Shown piece after piece: positions 1 to 8,115 of a stretch of DNA of 64,000 nt. The translations under genes and the position numbers were made by a program. The stretch comes from Rheinheimera sp. EpRS3 (GTDB lineage: Bacteria > Pseudomonadota > Gammaproteobacteria > Enterobacterales > Alteromonadaceae), in contig NZ_LNQS01000001.1 in the NCBI RefSeq assembly GCF_001513785.1, positions 1,364,001 through 1,428,000 on the forward strand. Direction: 5' to 3'. The notes under the pieces are model-generated. The model searched no databases, was not told the DNA's origin, and worked only from the letters and a program-made list of their open reading frames with translations. Numbering within the stretch: the first letter of the stretch is position 1; each line of letters begins with the position of its first letter.

Positions 1-10
1 GTTAAACAAA

Positions 11-51
11 ATGGCGCTGCCTTATGCTAAGGTAGCGCCATTGTTATTTTT
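11..51 (+). terminator. Rho-independent terminator of a gene left of the window
   Basis: An 11-bp stem (11-21 with 31-41, one G:U pair) closes a 9-nt loop and runs into a T-rich tract ending at 51. It lies immediately before the NRAMP-like gene, so it most likely ends a plus-strand transcript that begins outside the window. Confidence 0.75.
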
Positions 52-65
52 GTCACCTGCTAACT

Positions 66-1364
66 ATGTCTGACACTTTGCCTGATAACCCTTTACCCGG
101 AAAGAAAACGCCTTCGCATAAAAGGTCCTGGTTTGGCCCTGCCACCTTAGTTACTGCCGCCTTTATTGGCCCTGGTACCGTTATTACCGCATCACTTGCC
201 GGCGCGAATTATGGTTATGCCTTAGTGTGGGCGCTGCTGTTTTCTGTGTTTGCCACTATGGTGCTGCAGGAAATGGCCGCGCGGCTGGGTATTGTTACCG
301 GCCGCGGCCTGGGCGAAAACCTGCGTGAGCTGGTACGCCAGCCACTATTGCGCTGGCTGCTGTTGCTGTTGGTGGTAGCTGCCATTGTTATTGGCAACAG
401 TGCCTATCAGGGCGGCAATATCAGCGGTGCAGCCTTGGGAGCCGATGCAATGTTTGGCCATCTGCCACTGATCCAGCGCTGGCACAGCAGTACCGGCATT
501 AACCTGTGGGCGCTGTTGCTGGGTGCTGTGGCGGCAGTGGTACTGTGGTTTGGCCAGTATAAGCTGATAGAGCGTTGTCTTATTGCGTTGGTGCTGCTGA
601 TGAGCCTGGCATTTATTGGCACTATGCTGCTGACTAAACCGGATTTGGCGGCGCTGTTTAAAGGCGCTTTTATACCGGTTATTCCGCAAGGTGCCATCTT
701 AACCGTGGTAGCGCTGATTGGTACCACGGTAGTGCCATATTCGCTGTTTTTGCATGCAGCGGGTGCTGCCCAGAAATGGCCGAAGCAACAGATAGATACT
801 GATACCGCACTGAGGGCGTCACGCCAGGATATTGCGCTGGCTATTCCGCTTGGTGGCCTTATTTCTATTGCCATAGTATCAACGGCAGCGGCGGCATTTT
901 TTGGCCGTGAGCAACAGCTGGAAAACGTAGCGCAATTAGCACAAAGCCTAACGCCACTGTTTGGCAATGCTGCTACCTGGTGCCTGGCGCTGGGCCTGAT
1001 GGCTGCCGGTTTATCATCAGCTATTACTGCGCCGTTAGCCGCGGCTTATGCGTTGTCAGGTATTTTAGGTAAACCGCTTAACCTGAAACTGCCGCTGTTT
1101 CGCCTTACCTGGCTGTTTATTATTGTTTGTGGTGTGCTACTGGCGTCACTGGGGATCCGGCCGGTAAGTGTGATTTGGTTTGCTCAGGTGGCTAACGGTA
1201 TTTTGCTGCCACTGATTTGTTTATGTTTGTTGCTGGCGATGAACCACCATTTGCTGGGGCAATATAAAAATAATCGCTGGCAAAATGCACTGGGTGCTTT
1301 GGTGTTGCTGGTAAGCCTGCTGTTAAGTGGTCGCAGCCTGGCGCTGGCATTTGCGCTGTTATAA
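66..1364 (+). CDS. NRAMP-related divalent metal transporter with non-canonical metal site
   Basis: A 432-residue inner-membrane protein with about 11 hydrophobic segments. The overall sequence fits the NRAMP (SLC11) fold: helix 1 carries an unwound GPG motif and helix 6 a matching proline break. In classical Mn/Fe NRAMPs helix 1 reads DPGN and helix 6 reads MPH; those D, N and M side chains bind the metal. Here helix 1 reads GPGT (residues 35-38) and helix 6 reads VVPYS (222-226), so all three ligands are changed. The protein is therefore probably a member of an NRAMP-related side branch, and its substrate cannot be assigned from sequence. The ATG follows an upstream terminator by only 14 bases and has no strong ribosome binding site. 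It converges with the nucleotidyltransferase gene 10 bases downstream. Confidence 0.85.
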   Translation: MSDTLPDNPLPGKKTPSHKRSWFGPATLVTAAFIGPGTVITASLAGANYGYALVWALLFSVFATMVLQEMAARLGIVTGRGLGENLRELVRQPLLRWLLLLLVVAAIVIGNSAYQGGNISGAALGADAMFGHLPLIQRWHSSTGINLWALLLGAVAAVVLWFGQYKLIERCLIALVLLMSLAFIGTMLLTKPDLAALFKGAFIPVIPQGAILTVVALIGTTVVPYSLFLHAAGAAQKWPKQQIDTDTALRASRQDIALAIPLGGLISIAIVSTAAAAFFGREQQLENVAQLAQSLTPLFGNAATWCLALGLMAAGLSSAITAPLAAAYALSGILGKPLNLKLPLFRLTWLFIIVCGVLLASLGIRPVSVIWFAQVANGILLPLICLCLLLAMNHHLLGQYKNNRWQNALGALVLLVSLLLSGRSLALAFALL

Positions 1365-1374
1365 GCATTAACTG

Positions 1375-2331
1375 CTAGGCATATAACCGGTGTTGATGCT
1401 GCAATGTTAAGCGCTGCATGGCCCGGGTGCAAAGCCGTAGTTTGGGCTCCTGGGTGTTTGCTGTCAGTATCGGCCATTGCTGCGCTTGTCCTTCCAGCCA
1501 GTCGGGGTGTTGCAGCACATCCAGCCGGCTGTGAAAATAGGCGGCTAAAGTACCGACATCGCGCCAGTAGTGCGGAAGGCTTTGCTCGCCCGGTAACTGG
1601 TTATTGCTAAAATCATATACGCAGGCTTGTTGCTGGCGAAACAGCGTAGGTAGCAGGTCGTGACCAAAATCGACCGGTTGCGACGGGTCGGTATTATCCA
1701 GCAGCTGATACAGGCTATCGGCATTAAATAAATAGTTACCCATCGACGCCAGCGCGTAGCCGGGCCTGCCGGGTATTTGCGGCACTTCGCCCTGTGGCTT
1801 TTCAATAAAACCGCAGATACGATGGTTGTCGTTTACGGTAAAAATACCAAACTGCCGCGCCTGAGCCACCGGCACTGCTATGGCTGCAACTGTTACGGCG
1901 ACCTGTTGCTGTTGATGAAAAGCCAGCATTTGGCGGTAATCCATTTTATAAACGTGATCTGCACTTAGTACGGCGATCACATCAGGGCGTAGATCGCGAA
2001 TGACACTAAGCTGGGCGGCAACAGCACCTGCTGTACCCTGGCAAACAGACGCTGGCGCCTGATACCATTGCAAAAAACCGTTACGGTTAAATACCGGTCG
2101 CCAGAATTGCTGTAAATGCTGGTGCAGGCTGCGGGGTTTGTATTGGGTTAGCACCAGTAATTGTCGCAAACCCGAATGCCATAAGTTACTTAATACAAAG
2201 TCAATAACACGCCGGTGCTGAATAAAGGGTAACGCCGGTTTGGCCTGCTTTAGTGTCAGTGGTTGCAGCCTTTTACCGGCACCACCTGCCAGCACTATGC
2301 TGAGCACTTTAGGCATTGAGACATTTGTCAT
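1375..2331 (-). CDS. GlgC-like sugar nucleotidyltransferase lacking the beta-helix domain
   Basis: A 318-residue protein matching the catalytic half of glucose-1-phosphate adenylyltransferase. It has the nucleotide-binding loop GGAGKRLQPLT (16-26), a SADHVYKMDY segment, a VDFGHDLLP segment and a YWRDVGT segment, in GlgC order. Bacterial GlgC is normally about 410-430 residues and ends in a left-handed beta-helix domain involved in tetramer assembly and allostery. This protein stops where that domain would begin, so it should be a nucleotidyltransferase without the usual regulation. Its substrate (ATP plus glucose-1-phosphate, or another sugar phosphate) is an inference. No other glycogen gene is next to it. 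The start is supported by a GGAG eight bases upstream, and a perfect FNR-type box lies about 60 bases further up. Confidence 0.85.
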   Translation of the reverse strand: MTNVSMPKVLSIVLAGGAGKRLQPLTLKQAKPALPFIQHRRVIDFVLSNLWHSGLRQLLVLTQYKPRSLHQHLQQFWRPVFNRNGFLQWYQAPASVCQGTAGAVAAQLSVIRDLRPDVIAVLSADHVYKMDYRQMLAFHQQQQVAVTVAAIAVPVAQARQFGIFTVNDNHRICGFIEKPQGEVPQIPGRPGYALASMGNYLFNADSLYQLLDNTDPSQPVDFGHDLLPTLFRQQQACVYDFSNNQLPGEQSLPHYWRDVGTLAAYFHSRLDVLQHPDWLEGQAQQWPILTANTQEPKLRLCTRAMQRLTLQHQHRLYA

Positions 2332-2391
2332 AGCTTGGCTCCGACAGTAATGATTTGCTCAATAAATGTACACCATACCGACAGGCAGCGT

Positions 2392-2405
2392 TTGATATGT
2401 ATCAA
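2392..2405 (-). promoter_or_regulatory. FNR/EtrA-type operator
   Basis: The sequence TTGAT-ATGT-ATCAA is a perfect match to the FNR consensus TTGAT-N4-ATCAA, with one more matched base on each side. It lies about 60 bases upstream of the GlgC-like start codon and 170 bases upstream of the divergent paeA gene. It suggests oxygen-responsive control of the nucleotidyltransferase. CRP has a related but different core (TGTGA), so FNR/EtrA is the better match. Confidence 0.6.
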
Positions 2406-2575
2406 ATGAATTTATGATAACCAGGGCGAATTACTGCATTTTCAGCATTATTTGCCAGGGCAGTTACTATTCTGTTTGAATATTTTCAGGTAGTTAGCAG
2501 GTTTGGTCATACAACAGCGCTATACTAGCGCCATATGTCAGTGCTTTGGGCTGATGCTGTTATACAGGAGAGAAT

Positions 2576-3883
2576 ATGTCGACGCTGGAATATATGTTGC
2601 TGATGCTAGTGCTGGTTGCCAGCAGTGCATTTTTTTCGGTATCTGAAATTGCACTGGCTGCATCGAGAAAAATGCGCCTGCGGCTGATGGCAACAGAGGG
2701 AAATGTGCATGCCGAAAAAGTGCTGGCGCTGCAGGAACACCCCGGTAACTTTTTTACTATCGTGCAAATTGGTTTGAACGCAGTGGCTATTTTGGGTGGT
2801 ATTTTGGGTGAATCGGCGTTTACCCCTTACTTTACTGCTTTGTTGGCACTGTTTTTTAGCGGCGCCTGGGTGGCCAACGCCGGTTTTGCGTTATCGGTAT
2901 TTTTTGTAACGTCACTGTTTATCCTGTTTGCCGATTTAATGCCCAAGCGGCTGGCGATGATCGCACCGGAGAAAATTGCCACTAAAGTGGTTAGCCCAAT
3001 GCTGTTTTTGATTATGCTGCTAAAACCCCTGGTTTGGCTGTTTAACAGCCTGGCTAATTTGTTTTTCAGCCTGTTTAATGTGCCCACTATGCGCAAAGAC
3101 GACATCACGCCGGAAGATATTATTGCCATGATGGAGGCCGGTGCGCAGGCTGGCGTATTGCAGGAGCATGAACACCAGTTACTGGAAAACGTGTTTGATA
3201 TGGAATCGCGTACCGTAACCTCGGCCATGACGGCGCGTGAAAGCCTGATCTTTTTCACCAACAATGAATCACAAGACAGCATTAAGGCGAAAATTGCCGA
3301 GCATCCGCATGCTAAATTTGTTGTTTGTGATGAGGTGCTGGACAAGGTAGTGGGTTATGTTGATACCCGCGATATTCTGATGCAGGTGTTGCACGACCAA
3401 CCCATTTCGTTGAAAAAAGAAGGCATAGTGCGTCTGCCGCTTATTATTCCTGATACGCTGTCGTTATATGAAGTGCTGGAGCACTTTAAATCAGCCGGGG
3501 TAGATTTTGCCATTATTATGAACGAGTACGCGCTGGTGGTGGGCATTATTACGCTAAAAGATGTGATGAGCATTGTGATGGGCGAGCTGGTAAATTCTGA
3601 GGAAGATCAAATAGTAGCGCGAGACGCCAATTCCTGGTTGGTAGAAGGCTTAACGCCACTGCAGGATGTTATGCGGGTGCTGGATATTGATGCTTTCCCC
3701 AGCCCGGAAAACTATGAAACCATAGCCGGTTTTATGATGTATACGCTGCGCAAAATTCCCAAACGTACCGACTTTGTGCTGCACGGTGGCTATAAGTTTG
3801 AAGTAGTAGACATCGACAGCTATAAAATTGACCAGTTGCTGGTAACCCGTATTGTTGCCGCTGAGCCTGCAGTAAAGCCCTGA
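2576..3883 (+). CDS. paeA: PaeA (YtfL) inner-membrane CNNM/CorC-family transporter
   Basis: A 435-residue protein of the DUF21-CBS-CorC_HlyC architecture. The DUF21 membrane domain covers about residues 1-190, with the characteristic FFSVSEIALAASRK segment near the N terminus. A CBS pair spans about 205-330, and a CorC/HlyC domain runs to the end (NYETIAGFMM, FEVVDIDSYKID). The sequence matches E. coli YtfL closely over its whole length; that protein was renamed PaeA for its role in exporting cadaverine and putrescine in stationary phase. The family also includes Mg/Co efflux proteins. Start ATG follows an AGGAGAG site. The gene stands alone, divergent from the GlgC-like gene and convergent with the DUF5610 gene, with a hairpin between the ends. 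Confidence 0.9.
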   Translation: MSTLEYMLLMLVLVASSAFFSVSEIALAASRKMRLRLMATEGNVHAEKVLALQEHPGNFFTIVQIGLNAVAILGGILGESAFTPYFTALLALFFSGAWVANAGFALSVFFVTSLFILFADLMPKRLAMIAPEKIATKVVSPMLFLIMLLKPLVWLFNSLANLFFSLFNVPTMRKDDITPEDIIAMMEAGAQAGVLQEHEHQLLENVFDMESRTVTSAMTARESLIFFTNNESQDSIKAKIAEHPHAKFVVCDEVLDKVVGYVDTRDILMQVLHDQPISLKKEGIVRLPLIIPDTLSLYEVLEHFKSAGVDFAIIMNEYALVVGIITLKDVMSIVMGELVNSEEDQIVARDANSWLVEGLTPLQDVMRVLDIDAFPSPENYETIAGFMMYTLRKIPKRTDFVLHGGYKFEVVDIDSYKIDQLLVTRIVAAEPAVKP

Positions 3884-3892
3884 CAGCTAACT

Positions 3893-3921
3893 ACAGCGCT
3901 GCAGTTAAACTTCAGCGCTGT
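3893..3921. terminator. Hairpin between convergent genes
   Basis: Nine-base arms (3893-3901 and 3913-3921) pair perfectly around an 11-nt loop. It sits between the stop of paeA and the stop of the DUF5610 gene and overlaps the latter's last codons. No T-run follows on either strand, so termination is inferred from position only. Confidence 0.4.
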
Positions 3922-4501
3922 CATCAGGTTGGGCAGGGTTAGCGGCCAGCTCAAGCATTTTTTCGCGAAAGCTGTTTAGCCCCTGCATAACTAAACTATA
4001 GGTTTTGTCTACACCGCCTTCTACTTCACCTTCATACACTTTTAAGCCTTTAAGAATATCTTTGGCATCGCTAAAACCTTTTTCGATACCACCACCGATA
4101 ATTTGCATAAAGCTGTCCAGCGTTTCTTCTTCTGATTTTCCAGGGTTAAGCTCTTTGTAGCGGCTGTAAAAACCGGTAGCAAAGGCAACAATACGATCTG
4201 CTGTGGCTTCGGGTGAGGTATCAATGCCGGAATCATAAATTTTCTGCGCGGCGTTTTCGCCCATTATCGGTTCCAGTTCGGCGTTTATGCCTTCCAGCGC
4301 GGTTTTATACAGTAAACTTAGCGAGTCGTTATTACTGCGCAGCGATACCTGCTCATTAGCGCGTAAAATAGCAGCGTTTTGTGCCTGCTTAGCCAGCGCA
4401 GCCGGATTTTTAATCTCGCGGTTATCTTCAGCTTTTACGCTTGGAGTATTTGCTTTGGCAGCGCCCACTACTGAGGCGCTATTGCCGGAAGTAATTGACA
4501 T
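3905..4501 (-). CDS. DUF5610 domain-containing protein
   Basis: A 198-residue, soluble, acidic and largely helical protein without signal peptide or membrane segment. The N-terminal 40 residues are low-complexity (Ser, Ala, Asn and Lys rich). The central region (about 65-180), with NAELEPIMGENAAQKIYDSG and the AFATGFYSRYKE segment, resembles the DUF5610 family found mainly in Shewanella/Rheinheimera-like bacteria. No catalytic motif is visible and no function is established. The start is well defined by AGGAG seven bases upstream. It is a single-gene unit; the next gene upstream is a divergent MFS transporter. Confidence 0.75.
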   Translation of the reverse strand: MSITSGNSASVVGAAKANTPSVKAEDNREIKNPAALAKQAQNAAILRANEQVSLRSNNDSLSLLYKTALEGINAELEPIMGENAAQKIYDSGIDTSPEATADRIVAFATGFYSRYKELNPGKSEEETLDSFMQIIGGGIEKGFSDAKDILKGLKVYEGEVEGGVDKTYSLVMQGLNSFREKMLELAANPAQPDDSAEV

Positions 4502-4709
4502 AATATTGCTCCTGAAAATTTGGCTGTAATTTGGTGTCAGTATAGCCCGTAACAGGTTAACGGCCGGCGCTGGCGAAACTTTAACCTTTTTTGCAATTAT
4601 TACGGCAGACAGAAAGCGGGTAATACAGGTTGTAATGGTTTAAGCCAGCTCGTGTGCTGTGGCAAATAGCTTTATACTAGCCGCACTTTTATAAGTCAGG
4701 CCCTGTGTT

Positions 4710-5891
4710 GTGATCGAGTACAAAAGCCCGGCGTTTTACCGTGCTACCTTTGCGCTGTGTTTAGCCGCCGTGGTGGTATTTGCTAATCTGCATTTGCTGC
4801 AACCTCTGTTACCGGTGCTAAGCCGCGAATTTGCCTTAACGCCACTTGAAACCACCTGGGCTTACACCAGCGGCACTTTGTGTCTTGGTTTGTCGTTACT
4901 GGTTTATGCTGCGCTATCTGATGCCTGGGGCCGTAAAAAACTGCTGCTGCTTACCCTTATTGGTATGACGCTAAGCACGCTGGCGTTAACCCAGGTAGAG
5001 AGCTTTGCTGCTCTGGTGTTCTGGCGCGCCGTGCAAGGTGTTTTTCTCGGCGGCTTGCCCGCTGTGGCCATTGCTTACATGGGCGAAGAATACAGCAAAC
5101 CGGCGCTGGTGGCTGCTGTGGGCTTTTACATCAGCGCTAACTCGCTAGGCGGCATAAGCGGCCGTTTAATGGCCGGAGCGCTGGCCGATATTGGCCACTG
5201 GCAGTGGGTGTTTTGGCCGGTAGCTGCACTGGGTGTTGTTAGCTGTTATCTGATCTGGCGCCATTTACCGCCAGCAAAGCGCTTTGTTGCCAAGCCGTTT
5301 GCGTTAAAGCAGGCTTTGGCCGATAACCTGTTTCATTTGCGCCAGCCATTACTGTTGTTAACCTATCTTATTGGCGGGCTTAACTTTTTTATTTTCCTTA
5401 ACCAATATACCTATATTGCTTTTGTGCTGTCAGATGCACCTTACAGCTTATCCAGCTTCTGGATTGGCTTGCTGTTTATCACCTATTTTACCGGCACTAT
5501 CGGCTCGGCCATTTCCGGAAAAGTAGCACTGAAAATGCCGGTGCCGCTGGGTATGGCACTGGGTGTACTTATTTTAATGCTGGGCACCTTACTGACATTG
5601 AGCAGCAGTTTAGGCTTTATTGTAGCCGGGTTTTTTATTAATGCCTTTGGCTTTTTCTTATGCCATTCGCTGGCCAGTAGCTGGGTAAACCAATGCGCCA
5701 GTAGGGCTAAAGCCAGTGCTAATGCACTGTATTTAGTGTTTTATTATGTTGGTGCCAGCACCGGTGGCTTGTATTTACAGCCCTTTTGGCAATGGCACAG
5801 CTGGCATGGCGTGGTGCTGGGGGCGTTACTTATGTACGGCGTAACTCTGCTGTTATGTTTATGGCTGTGGCAGCGTGCTAAGCAGCTGTAG
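4710..5891 (+). CDS. MFS transporter, YnfM-like drug/sugar efflux type
   Basis: A 393-residue inner-membrane protein with about 12 predicted helices, the length usual for the major facilitator superfamily. The loop between helices 2 and 3 carries the MFS signature as LSDAWGRKKLL (near residue 70). The helix 5 region has a GGISGRLMAGALAD segment typical of drug:H+ antiporter group 1 (YnfM/Bcr type), so proton-driven efflux is the likely mode; the substrate is unknown. The start codon is GTG; a TATACT hexamer about 32 bases upstream could be its -10. The 3' end overlaps the convergent pseudouridine synthase gene by 33 bases. Confidence 0.8.
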   Translation: MIEYKSPAFYRATFALCLAAVVVFANLHLLQPLLPVLSREFALTPLETTWAYTSGTLCLGLSLLVYAALSDAWGRKKLLLLTLIGMTLSTLALTQVESFAALVFWRAVQGVFLGGLPAVAIAYMGEEYSKPALVAAVGFYISANSLGGISGRLMAGALADIGHWQWVFWPVAALGVVSCYLIWRHLPPAKRFVAKPFALKQALADNLFHLRQPLLLLTYLIGGLNFFIFLNQYTYIAFVLSDAPYSLSSFWIGLLFITYFTGTIGSAISGKVALKMPVPLGMALGVLILMLGTLLTLSSSLGFIVAGFFINAFGFFLCHSLASSWVNQCASRAKASANALYLVFYYVGASTGGLYLQPFWQWHSWHGVVLGALLMYGVTLLLCLWLWQRAKQL

Positions 5892-6593
5892 CTGGTGTAA
5901 CTCGGCACGGCTTAATGGCCGCATTTGCCCTTCAGGCAGCTTTGCCAGCTGTAAATTATGCAACCGGTCACGTTTTAGCGCGGTAACCCGATAACCGAGT
6001 GTTTTACACATATAGCGTATTTGCCGGTGCAGGCCCTGGGTTAACACAATATAAAACTGCTGATTGCCGGTTTGTGTTATCTGGCACGGGCGTGATTGAT
6101 AGAGTGTTTCACCCAGTTGCCAGCTTACCCCCGCAGCCATATTGGCAATAAAATCGGCGGTGATGTTTTTATCCGTGTCTACCTGGTAGCCTTTTTCATG
6201 GTAAAAGGCTGGGTGCATCAGGCATTGGCTAAGGGCGCCGTCATTGGTTAACAGCAATAAACCGCTGGAGTCTTTATCCAGCCGGCCCACTGCAAATAAA
6301 CGTTGTGGTAATAGCCTGAGCACCTGATACAGGCTGGTCGGGTCATCCGGGCGGTTGTTGCAATCAACCCCAACCGGTTTATGGTACAAAAAATACTGCA
6401 TGGCCGGTTGGGCCGGTAACGGTTGGCCGTGAACACTCACCTGATCCAATGTGCTAACGCCATCTGTATGGCGTGCTACAGCGCCATTTATGCTAACTAC
6501 GCCCTGGGTAATTAACCGCTCGGCCGCCCGGCGCGAGCAATAGCCGCTTTGGGCAATCCATTTTGCCAGACGCTGTGGAGCAGGGGATACCAT
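5859..6593 (-). CDS. rluF: RluF-like 23S rRNA pseudouridine synthase
   Basis: A protein of about 244 residues from the RsuA/RluB/E/F family. The N terminus is an S4 RNA-binding domain (RLAKWIAQSGYCSRRAAERL). The catalytic domain holds the GRLDKDSSGLLLLTNDG motif, whose Asp is the nucleophile of the family, followed by HEKGYQV and GLHRQIRYMC segments, which fit RluF best. RluF converts U2604 of 23S rRNA to pseudouridine; RluE or RsuA remain alternatives. A GTG at 6665 would extend the frame by 24 residues, but that part has no S4 similarity and no ribosome binding site. I therefore use the ATG at 6593, which has GGCGG about nine bases upstream. The last 33 bases overlap the convergent MFS gene. 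Confidence 0.75.
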   Translation of the reverse strand: MVSPAPQRLAKWIAQSGYCSRRAAERLITQGVVSINGAVARHTDGVSTLDQVSVHGQPLPAQPAMQYFLYHKPVGVDCNNRPDDPTSLYQVLRLLPQRLFAVGRLDKDSSGLLLLTNDGALSQCLMHPAFYHEKGYQVDTDKNITADFIANMAAGVSWQLGETLYQSRPCQITQTGNQQFYIVLTQGLHRQIRYMCKTLGYRVTALKRDRLHNLQLAKLPEGQMRPLSRAELHQLQLLSTLPQP

Positions 6594-6727
6594 GGAATTA
6601 AACCGCCAGAATAAAGATGTCGATAATAACCGATATAGTGGTGCAAGATCATCTGGCTGTAACACTTGGCAGGCACACTACGCACTGCCTGCTAAGGCAA
6701 ACCTGTTCCTCCTAGTGCTTCAAATTC

Positions 6728-6753
6728 GCCGGTCTTTATGGGCCGGTTTTTTT
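6728..6753 (+). terminator. Rho-independent terminator
   Basis: A 7-bp stem (6728-6734 with 6741-6747, two G:U pairs) with a 6-nt loop is followed directly by seven T residues. It works only on the plus strand, although the nearest plus-strand gene ends more than 800 bases upstream. It therefore probably terminates an unrecognised short transcript. Confidence 0.6.
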
Positions 6754-6896
6754 ATGTCTGCTATCGTTGTTTTAATGGCCGCTGCTTAAAAAGGTTTAAT
6801 AAAACTATCGCCAAGCTGTAACACAACTGACACCTGCACCGGGCACAATGCACAGCGTTACACCTTCCTTCCTGGATTATTAAACACTATTTAGTG

Positions 6897-6926
6897 GCGG
6901 GGGCCTTGGCTCCCGCTTTATTTTTT
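6897..6926 (+). terminator. Strong Rho-independent terminator
   Basis: Arms 6897-6905 and 6908-6916 pair over 9 bp with one G:U, and the T-rich tail TTTATTTTTT follows to 6926. It is the second plus-strand terminator upstream of the ECF sigma operon and insulates that operon from upstream reading. Confidence 0.75.
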
Positions 6927-6991
6927 CTGTAAAAACCTGTCTGCAAAACCCTATCTGTAAAAAAACATCTGTAAAAAATTTTGCTGCGTTT

Positions 6992-7019
6992 AAACCTTTC
7001 GCTTTACCCTGCCGACTAA
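6992..7019 (+). promoter_or_regulatory. Candidate ECF-sigma autoregulatory promoter
   Basis: AAACC (6992-6996) and CGACTAA (7013-7019) are separated by exactly 16 bases. ECF sigma factors typically recognise an AAC-containing -35 and a CGT/CGA-containing -10 at that spacing, and usually drive their own operon. The position, about 42 bases before the sigma gene start, is appropriate. This is a pattern match by eye only. Confidence 0.4.
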
Positions 7020-7060
7020 CCTGACAATTAACACAATAACTTTGGTATTTAAGGGCGTTT

Positions 7061-7585
7061 ATGGCAATGGAGATTGCGCAGGCAGTCACAGCTGCGCAAA
7101 AGGGCGACAAACAAGCCTTTTACTACCTGTATCAGCAGTATGTCGGCCGGGTATACGCGATTTGCTGGCGCTTACTGGCCAATAAGCAAAAAGCTGAAGA
7201 TGCCAGCCAGGAAATTTTTATTAAAGTGTGGCAGCAACTGGCAGGGTTTCGCGGTGACAGCAGCTTCGCCACCTGGCTACACAGTATTGCCACCCGCACG
7301 GCTATTGATATCTGGCGCCAGGAAAAGTACCTGCGCTTAACCGACAGCAGTGACGAACAACCAGAGCTAACAGAGCAAGCCGTAGAATGCGCCAGTGAAG
7401 ATGCGCCGCTGGAGCAGGCAATACAACGCCTGCCAGCGCAGGCCAGAGCTGTATTTGTATTATTTGCGCTGGAAGGCTATCAGCACCAGGAAATTGCGAC
7501 TTTGCTGGGTATCGCCGAAGGTACCTCTAAAGCACAGTATTTCAGAGCCAGACAACTGTTACAGGAGTGGTTAGCAGATGAATGA
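7061..7585 (+). CDS. ECF RNA polymerase sigma factor (first of two)
   Basis: A 174-residue group 4 sigma factor. Region 2 (about 15-85) has the QKAEDASQEIFIKVWQ segment, the usual -10 recognition and core-binding helix, and the FATWLHSIATR segment. Region 4 (about 120-170) has the HQEIATLLGIAEGTSKAQYF helix-turn-helix for the -35. There is no region 1 or 3, as expected. The stop overlaps the next gene by 8 bases, so translation is probably coupled to its anti-sigma partner. The operon continues to a periplasmic DUF4097 protein, pointing to an envelope-related stimulus. The ATG is preceded by an AAGGG element. Confidence 0.9.
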   Translation: MAMEIAQAVTAAQKGDKQAFYYLYQQYVGRVYAICWRLLANKQKAEDASQEIFIKVWQQLAGFRGDSSFATWLHSIATRTAIDIWRQEKYLRLTDSSDEQPELTEQAVECASEDAPLEQAIQRLPAQARAVFVLFALEGYQHQEIATLLGIAEGTSKAQYFRARQLLQEWLADE

Positions 7586-8105
7586 TCAGCAACTTGATAA
7601 CGCTATCAGCAAGCTGGCAGAGCAGATAGCACCACAACGTGATTTATGGCCAGACATAACCGCACAACTTGACCTGGCCGCGCAGCTTGACACAACGGCA
7701 CGCCTTGACGCCGTCGAGACACCGGCAGACAAAACCAAACCCACACGCTGGTATTGGGGCGTCGCCGCCATGCTGGGGCTGCTGAGTGTATTTGGCTGGC
7801 AGCAGGCACTGTTGCCCGGTATCACCGGCACCACAGCGGCGATGCCGACCGCAGAGCTGATGTTGCTGCAGGTGTATGAGCAGCAAAAAGCTACCCAGCT
7901 GAGCCAGATGGTGGCAGTGGCCGAGGGCTTTGATAATTGGCAGCAACAAATACGCGTGTGGGACCAGGCAATAGCCCAGGTTCGGCAAGCATTAGCATTT
8001 TATCCGGATGAACCGCAGCTGTTAGCGCAGTTGCAAAGCTTGTATCAACAGCAGCTGTCTTACCTGCAACAGGCGACACTGCAACAACCTTTAGTAATAA
8101 GTTAG
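7578..8105 (+). CDS. Probable membrane-anchored anti-sigma factor
   Basis: A 175-residue protein with a cytoplasmic N-terminal part (1-57), one membrane helix (about 58-78, starting at the WYWGVAAMLGLL segment) and a Gln-rich, helical periplasmic part. The topology and the 8-base overlap with the sigma gene are those of a single-pass anti-sigma factor. It has no zinc-binding HxxxCxxC motif, so it is not of the classical ZAS type. The cytoplasmic part has three imperfect repeats of a short A-Q/R-L-D unit near 31-45. No database family is recognised; the call rests on topology and context. Confidence 0.65.
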   Translation: MNDQQLDNAISKLAEQIAPQRDLWPDITAQLDLAAQLDTTARLDAVETPADKTKPTRWYWGVAAMLGLLSVFGWQQALLPGITGTTAAMPTAELMLLQVYEQQKATQLSQMVAVAEGFDNWQQQIRVWDQAIAQVRQALAFYPDEPQLLAQLQSLYQQQLSYLQQATLQQPLVIS

Positions 8106-8115
8106 GAGATAACAC

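Larger units (their letters stand above)
6594..7060. other. Intergenic stretch with two plus-strand terminators and no convincing gene
   Basis: Between the pseudouridine synthase start and the ECF sigma start there is no open frame with a plausible ribosome binding site and protein-like composition. The stretch does hold a pair of GGCAGGC/GCCTGC arms around 6668-6692, two plus-strand Rho-independent terminators and a candidate ECF promoter, each listed separately. The segment 6754-6896 is bracketed by the two terminators, which would fit a small RNA, but no clear promoter for it was found. Confidence 0.5.

Noticed and set aside
407..967. Long antisense open frames over NRAMP-like, RND and macroglobulin genes
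   Set aside because: They mirror the codon bias of the real genes on the other strand and lack ribosome binding sites or coherent domains.
6592..6789. Plus-strand open frame of 65 codons
   Set aside because: It starts on the complement of the pseudouridine synthase start, crosses a terminator, has no ribosome binding site and no protein-like pattern.
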